From Papilionanthe hookeriana x Papilionanthe teres (Eukaryota > Streptophyta > Magnoliopsida > Asparagales > Orchidaceae): a DNA stretch of 64,000 bases. The position numbers and the translations under genes are program-made. The stretch spans positions 38,959,270 through 39,023,269 of the forward strand of contig CM040422.1 of the NCBI GenBank assembly GCA_022702705.1, written 5' to 3'. Shown here piece by piece: positions 58,352 to 64,000 of the stretch; position 1 is the first letter of the stretch, and the number at the start of each line of letters is the position of its first letter. Under the pieces are notes generated by a model. It was not told the DNA's origin, made no database searches, and saw only the letters and a program-made list of their open reading frames with translations.

Positions 58352-58534
58352 CAACACATAAACATCGATAAAGATAAATTCAAATCACAAACAATCACAA
58401 TGATAATATATGGGTTGCCTCCCACAAAGCGCTTGGTTTAATGTCTTCAGCCTGACCTAATCAGTTGTATTAATCGGGTAGAATAAGTTCGTAAGCTGAC
58501 TTAGATGCTATATAAATGTGTACTAAAAATTCAA
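58352..58534 (-). other. Shortened leader of element A
   Basis: On the minus strand, about 100 bp after the primer site, it reads CTGAAGACATTAAACCAAGC then GCTTTGTGGGAGGCAACC, the phrase that follows integrase in the plus-strand element (52118-52153). So gag, pol and integrase were deleted between the leader and this point. Confidence 0.65.
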
Positions 58535-58552
58535 TCGCCAGTAACGGCACCA
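58535..58552 (-). other. Primer-binding site of element A (tRNA-Asp type)
   Basis: On the minus strand TGGTGCCGTTACTGGCGA, a decayed form of the tRNA-Asp complement (15 of 18 by eye), 6 nt after the LTR end. Confidence 0.75.
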
Positions 58553-59810
58553 AAAACTTGACTCGTAATCCGCTGATGATAAATATAATAATTAATGCTT
58601 TCAAATATATGTAATAGATAACAATGGCAACTAGTGTATACAAATATAATTTTATCAAAAATATTTTACATACTAGGGGTACTACGCAAGTATACGTATC
58701 GTATCAAGTAATATAGTGCTTTGAAATAAAGATCCCAGTATCGATCCCACACTGAGTGAGTTATGGATTTTAAATATTTTCATTTTATTTTAATGTATTT
58801 CTTTTATAGTTTATAAATTTCATATTTTTAATTTACTAGATGTAATAATAAAGCAGTAATGAAAGAGGTAATAATAAAGCAGTAATGAAATGATTGATGT
58901 AAATAGCAATAAGAACACAACTTTCTTCCTTTCAATTAATCTAAGATTTTCTAAGATAATGATAATATTCATGGAGAATATAAATTTATGGTATTGTGCC
59001 AAATAGAAGCATTGATATTCTTTACCCCTTGATCCAGGTGTAATGAACATTGGCTGCTTTATAGATCGGGTCCGGATGTATTGTTAGTAGAATGGGTTAA
59101 TCTAGGCTCACACTATTAGATGTCCAATGGTGGCTATGGTCGACCCTACTAGTGACCCTTTCCTTCTCTATAAACCAAATCAAAAGAATTTAGTCTGTCA
59201 CTCTAAAAACTTATTAATTCTACGCCCAACATATAATATCTTCCTATTTATTTGCACTTCACCTTGAATAACCCGCACAAGGCCTTCGACTACCCAAGGA
59301 TTGATGTGATATCTACTAGTTAAGAATTCATCTCCTTCTAGGTATAAAAACTCTTCAACAAATTTTAACAATACAAGTGATGAATTTGTAAAGTCAATGA
59401 AGATCCGGTATTAATATCATCACAATGTTTTAAAATATAAACAGTTTTTAATTCTCCATCGAATTTTATATTATCTTGTTTATCTTTTCATAATTGAAAG
59501 GAGAAAGTAAACTAACTACTCATAACACATTGAATTTAAACAACAAAACATGATAATAAAACTTTGAATAAAATTACGAATACTTATCTCAAGTGTTTCT
59601 CCTACTGAACCTCTGAATTCTTCTAACTCCAAAGCAAATAAACTACAAAAGCACCAACTCTTTAAACTCTCAATACAAAATCTAAACAAACTCACTAATT
59701 AATAAAAGTGGCCCTAAAATATTTATCTAATTTCTCTCTCTAGATGGACTCTAGACTCTCTCTCTCTAATGGGGTGTATGGGGCCTTTTTTCTCTGAAGG
59801 AGTACCCTCT

Positions 59811-59818
59811 TATTTATA
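59811..59818 (-). promoter_or_regulatory. TATA box of LTR2
   Basis: TATAAATA on the minus strand in CCTATAAATAAGAG; matches the LTR1 box. Confidence 0.6.
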
Positions 59819-59889
59819 GGCTTCAAGGGTTGCCTTGAGGCACCTCTTAAAAATGTGTCCACATTTAGTGAATCTTCTAGAAGGTGTGT

Positions 59890-59930
59890 CTGGCACCTAG
59901 GCGCCGGAATCTGGCGTCTAAGCGCCAGAC
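59890..59930 (-). repeat. Hairpin cassette, LTR2 proximal
   Basis: CTGGCACCTAGGCGCCGG and CTGGCGTCTAAGCGCCAG arms, 72 bp upstream of the TATA box on the minus strand. Confidence 0.7.
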
Positions 59931-60135
59931 TCTGCATCTAGTTCTTCGCACCTCTTCACTTTGGATCGCACCTCTTCGCGATTAAAACCGTTTCCAAGCG
60001 TCCAAATACATTGTATCAAATGTCCTATAAACCAAGAACAACTGCCAGTCTTCTAGAAGGTCCAATAATCGCTAACACCGTCAAAATAACCATCCAAAAG
60101 TCGTCAAAAATCTTGACAGATCCCGTATCGACGTG

Positions 60136-60173
60136 GTGCTTAGGCGCCGGATTCTCGTGCCTAGGCGCCAGAC
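60136..60173 (-). repeat. Hairpin cassette, LTR2 distal
   Basis: GTGCTTAGGCGCCGG and GTGCCTAGGCGCCAG arms, counterpart of 12599-12633. Confidence 0.7.
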
Positions 60174-61710
60174 CAATAATTTAGATAATTTTGCATTTTG
60201 GCTCCATTTTTGCTCCTTTTTGCTCCTTTTTCATTTTTTTTGCTTCTTAAACATTTTTCCATCACCTATATCCAAAAACACAAAAATACCTTTCATTAAA
60301 GCATAATATCCTTAAAAATTTGATAAAAATCAAGGCATAAAAATGGGTATTTTTTCATGGATCAAAATCCCTTAAACTTAAATGTTACTTGTCCTCAAGT
60401 AACCCTTTTTACAATATAAAATGTATAACATTTGGAATGAAAGATAAATATTTAAGACTCCTTGTAATTTTTGATCTTATAAAGGCTTTAGTAAATCATT
60501 AACCAAATTTCACTAACTAAGTTTAATTTTAAGAATGTAAAGAATATTCAATTAGCAAATCATAAGACTTCAAAAATTTTTCATTCATTTTGAAAATAAA
60601 AAAAGTTTATTATATTAAGATCACATAGATTATTTACAAGAAAAAGATTTTCATGAAAAGTCGTTCTTAAATAAAGATTCATGCATGAAAATTAAGTAAA
60701 AGAATGTAACTAGTTTTCTTCATATAAGATAATTCAAGTGAAGCCAATTTTTCATTAGGCATATCCTCAAGCTTCTCCTCTTTTTCTCTTTTTTTCTTTT
60801 CTTTTTTTTTTCACAGTGAGGATTACTGTATCTGGATAGCCTGTTAATGATTTTGAACTTCACTATCCTTAACTTATATTTTCAAATATTTACATTTTCA
60901 CTTAATTATTATAACATGAATAGAATTTCAAAAAGATTTTTAATCTTTTCATTTTCAAGTTATAGTTTTTGATTTCTTAATACTTCTAAAATTCAATTAT
61001 TTTTGTTATGAATAAAAAAATTTCTTAATCTTATTCTTCTTTAAGTTACATAATTCTATTCATAAAATCAATCAAAGTTATTAAAATTTTGGTTAAGTCC
61101 ACTAAATTATTTATAATTTAAAAAATTTAAGTGATCTTAAATAGATTTTTCATTCCTTATGTTATGTTAAGATTTTTTTAGAAAATATTAGTTTATTAAG
61201 GACAAATAAAATTTAAATTTGAATGTATTTTCTCTTTTCCCAAACTTAAGTTTTGGTATATCATGAAAATAATAAAGTATGATAGAAAGAAAAGTATAAT
61301 TTAAAAAGGAATTTTATAAACATGTAAAAAAAAAAATCTAGAAAGAAATATAGTTTACTTCTACACATGCTTTTTATGAATATTACAGAAATAATGGAGC
61401 ATATAAAAGTAAGCAAGCTCAAAAATTTTATATAGCAGTAATTGAATTAAATAACTATATTACTAACATAAATAAAATAACATTACTAACTATTCTAGAA
61501 TACTAAGCAGTAGGCTGAAACCAAAAATAAACACAAATTCATTCAAATTTCAGTCTGCAACTAATTATCTAAAACAATCTCAACATCAAATAATTCATAC
61601 AAAGTCTCATAAACAAATATAAACTCGTAAACAACAAACAACAATCAGTACTAGCAAACAAAAACTAAACTAACAACAAACTCAGCACATTTCAGAGGTA
61701 AATCAGGCCA

Positions 61711-62870
61711 CTAATCACTGTCTGTAGCCTTTTCATCGTCATCACCAAAAGAAAACTCCACATCCTTAGGATCAACATATGGTGAAAATCTAGGACAGGT
61801 GGGAAACTGAATATCATGCTCACCCTTCAAGAATCTGACTAAAGATTCTGAATACTCAGCATCATATTCACTCTTCCTCTGGGTGTAATCAGATAGGTGA
61901 TCAATCTTCTTATCCATAGTATCAACTCTGCAGTGAGTTAGAAATAACTCATTCAACTGCTCCACAAATTGATCATGCATCGATTCCCAAAATCTAGACG
62001 GTGGCTCAGCAGTAGATGTAGAAGATCTAGAAGTGGAAGCTCTACTTGGAGTAGGTGCAAAAGTAGAAGGGGTTGTAGATCTCTTCCCACGAAGACAATC
62101 ATAGATACTAACACTCTCCTGCCCAATTGGCTTGGTAGACTTCAGCTTCTCCTCAGAAATATCAGCAGTGACTCCATTGTTCACACATAAAGAATAAATC
62201 AGGGATGGGAATCCTAGTCCTATAGAAGTACTGGATCTAGCAATATACTCCACAAAATCATAAATAATACTACCTACATCTATCGGCTTCCTCTCCTGAA
62301 TGCAGTAGTTTAAGATAGCTCAATCTCTAGTCACTTCGCTCAGGTGGTTGGAAGGTATAAGTCTTGCAGAAATAAATTAATGCCATGCCTTTGAAATAAC
62401 ATTAAACTTAGAATATTTGAATTTTACCCGTTTATCGTTCCGGATCTTCCAAGCTCCAGTGCCGTCAGTCAAATAAGCAATAATCATCTCAAGATCTCCT
62501 CAGATGGAGATAATCCAGAATAGTGGCACTCGATGGTAGGTGGCAGTCCATAAAAAACATTGATCCTTTCTGGAGTAAATCCTACTCCAATACCTCTGAC
62601 GAAGACTTCGTAGTCTTTCGCATCAAAAAAGCTAGCATAAAATTCATGCATGACTGGAATAACAGCAACAGCGGTGAAATAATAGAATCATTGCCAGTTG
62701 TGCGCAACGATCGTGTTCTCAATCATTTCATCGGGATTGTAAAAGCTTCGCTCTGAGATAAATTTTCTAGACGTCGCAAATTTGTGATATCAAAAATGCA
62801 CTGCCGCAGTCGCGAATTTGCTACTGTCAAAATTTTCTCGTGCCTTTCCTCGCTTAGATTTTGGTGCCAT
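61711..62870 (-). pseudogene. Transposase_32-type accessory ORF of unit B
   Basis: ATG at 62870-62868 gives MAPKSKRG. The 180-codon open part (62253-61711) holds GLGFPSLIYSLCVNNGVTAD, then IGQESVSIYDCLRGKRSTTP, the Ser/Thr-rich linker, and LTHCRVDTMDKKIDHLSDYT. The acidic end is VEFSFGDDDEKATDSD. The upstream half (62870-62260) is readable in several frames. It is the best-preserved of the three copies in its C-terminal half. Role unknown; probably an accessory protein of the retrotransposon. Confidence 0.78.
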
Positions 62871-63668
62871 CTAAACGTGAAAGAAAACACAAATAAATTT
62901 AGGAATCAAAGATTTAAACTCTTTTTAAGCTTAAGAAACTTAAAATGAGTTTATAAATTCATGGAGAAACACTAAAAATTAAATTTTTTCTCAAAATTTC
63001 AGTTTTTAGTCAAAAATAGGAAAAACTATGGTGAAATTCAAAAATAAATGCATTAGAGTGTAGATCTAACCTTGAGATGAAGAAATCAAGTGATTTCGGG
63101 CTCAAAATCTTGATGTTTTGACTTCAAAATGGATTTAGGAGGTGGGTTTTCATAAAAAAGAGGAAGAAGATGAATCTTAGGCGTCAAAAATGGATAATGG
63201 GGGTTTAAATGGTGTTTTTCGGGTAAGCTGGCCGAACCTGCGCCTAGGCGCCAAAATTCTGGCGCGTAGGGGCCAGACTCGGCTTTCCAAAAAAATCTCT
63301 TAAAAATTTTATTTTCCACCAAAATTCGTAAATTAAACTTCTAATTACTCATATAAGAGTATTGCTTCAGTTTCCATCTTACAAAATATTTTCCAAAAAT
63401 TTGAAAAATAAAAAATTAAATCCACCAATTAAACACAAGTTTAAATAAAACTCTTCTAATTCCATTCATGATTTTCAATTTCGGGCTCAATACAATTCAG
63501 ATAAGTATCATAACATAATTCATGTTCTAACAATAATCAAACGACAGAAAGTTGAAAGCAAATACAACACACATTGAACATGAAAGCAAACACACAAACA
63601 AACATAATTGATTCATTAAATTGATACAACGACACACTAGATAAACCACAATCTCACCACATCACTAT
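62871..63668 (-). other. Spacer between the two accessory ORFs of unit B
   Basis: AT-rich, with one hairpin cassette at 63240-63277 and no gene. Confidence 0.6.
63240..63277 (-). repeat. Hairpin cassette upstream of the Transposase_32 ORF (unit B)
   Basis: GCGCCTAGGCGCC and GGCGCGTAGGGGCC arms, 370 bp upstream of the ATG at 62870. Confidence 0.7.
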
Positions 63669-63938
63669 CTAATTCCCATTATCTTCACAATGAAGATTGC
63701 TTGGCTTACTAGGGAAGAATACTAACGCTCTCAAAAAATTCGTAGCCATTTTCTCGTCGATCCAATTGTTCTTCGCATACATCTCCACTTGAGCATCTTG
63801 ATAAGCCGCTAGATGATCAAATTGAAGTTTCGCCTGCCATTCCAGATGTTCAATTTGATGATACATCTCATGGAGGCGATCTCCAATGCTTTTAAACTCT
63901 GCTTCAAACTTATCTAGATGACTAGAAATTTTCTCCAA
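63669..63938 (-). CDS. Coiled-coil accessory ORF of unit B (open, 89 aa)
   Basis: Open from ATG 63938 to the stop at 63669. MEKISSHLDKFEAEFKSIGD then HEMYHQIEHLEWQAKLQFDH show heptad-like spacing; KNNWIDEKMATNFLRALVFF follows. No signal peptide or membrane segment. It is the only intact copy of the three (16223-16486 has two stops, 52588-52992 three). It precedes the Transposase_32 ORF on the same strand. Function unknown; a coiled coil could mediate self-association, which is inference. Confidence 0.6.
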   Translation of the reverse strand: MEKISSHLDKFEAEFKSIGDRLHEMYHQIEHLEWQAKLQFDHLAAYQDAQVEMYAKNNWIDEKMATNFLRALVFFPSKPSNLHCEDNGN

Positions 63939-64000
63939 ACTTACAGCGATGAAACCATTAAAGTAGGGTTGAGGATCCTTTGAAACCTTGTCTCTAGCCT

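Larger units (their letters stand above)
11047..60364 (-). mobile_element. Minus-strand Athila-type element A, gag-pol-less, split by a nested insertion
   Basis: Read on the minus strand it has a 5' LTR (60364 to 58559), a tRNA-primer site (58552-58535) and a short leader. That leader joins directly to the sequence that normally follows integrase (58430-58350). The internal part then resumes at 16900 after the inserted plus-strand element and runs to 12818. It ends with a polypurine tract and a 3' LTR (12817 to about 11047). Without the insertion it would be about 7.9 kb with a 4.3 kb internal region. No gag, protease, RT or integrase remains; only two accessory ORFs do. It is therefore a non-autonomous derivative of the family to which the plus-strand element 16901-58346 belongs or is closely related. 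Confidence 0.8.
58559..60364 (-). repeat. Shared LTR (LTR2): 5' LTR of element A and 3' LTR of unit B
   Basis: The left edge (tgactcg) borders a primer site, as a 5' LTR should. The right edge (gcatggatca-like, 60355-60364) borders a polypurine-tract phrase (60365-60400), as a 3' LTR should. It is homologous to LTR1. One LTR therefore serves two internal regions. Confidence 0.8.
60365..64000 (-). mobile_element. Minus-strand unit B, internal region (runs out of the window)
   Basis: Same order as the 12818-16500 part of element A: polypurine tract, AT-rich 3' region (60401-61710, with a pyrimidine tract near 60780-60815), Transposase_32 ORF and coiled-coil ORF. The next LTR and any gag-pol would lie beyond 64000, so it is unknown whether unit B is also gag-pol-less. 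Confidence 0.8.

Overview
This window is plant nuclear DNA, probably from an angiosperm with a large, repeat-rich genome. I see no intact host gene. Almost every recognisable coding trace belongs to a retrotransposon of a plant-specific type: a LINE with a DUF4283-type ORF1, Athila-like Ty3 elements with a tRNA-Asp primer site and a Transposase_32-type extra ORF, and a Tat/Ogre-like Ty3 element with two RNase H domains. I cannot name the species.

Layout. 1-2230 is AT-rich DNA with a roughly 0.8 kb tandem duplication. 2294-8037 is a decayed full-length LINE flanked on both sides by (TA)n. 8085-11046 is AT-rich spacer with a G-quadruplex candidate and one CACTA-like terminus. From about 11047 to the window end lies a four-part nest. 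(1) A minus-strand Athila-type family that lacks gag and pol is arranged LTR-internal-LTR-internal (LTRs at 11047-12817 and 58559-60364), with one LTR shared by two units. (2) A plus-strand Athila-like element, 16901-58346, sits inside unit A and is flanked by the 5-bp duplication GTGAT. (3) Inside its integrase gene sits a 27.9-kb plus-strand Tat/Ogre-like element, 23257-51165, flanked by ATGCC and carrying exceptionally long LTRs of about 7.48 kb each.

The most striking content is in the Tat/Ogre-like element. Between its integrase and its 3' LTR it carries an AlkB-like 2-oxoglutarate/Fe(II) dioxygenase region (40540-41349) that closely resembles plant ALKBH9/ALKBH10-type RNA demethylases, with the HxD...H iron ligands still readable. 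This region is intronless, follows a good candidate 3' splice site, and is preceded by a protein module that looks like a diverged duplicate of the element's own 5' ORF. An array of about 14 units of 81-82 bp follows. This suggests a retrotransposon that captured a host RNA-demethylation gene, now broken in this copy by two frameshifts.

A second signal runs through the Athila-like copies. A GC-rich hairpin cassette of about 38 bp, built on GGCGCTTAGCC/GGCGCCTAGGCGCC-like arms, recurs at least 12 times. It sits at conserved positions: inside LTRs upstream of TATA boxes, upstream of a coiled-coil accessory ORF, and about 370 bp upstream of the Transposase_32 ORF in all three copies. The 5' LTR of the plus-strand element has lost one cassette between CAC microhomologies while its 3' LTR keeps it. 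All coding regions listed are broken by stops or frameshifts in this window.
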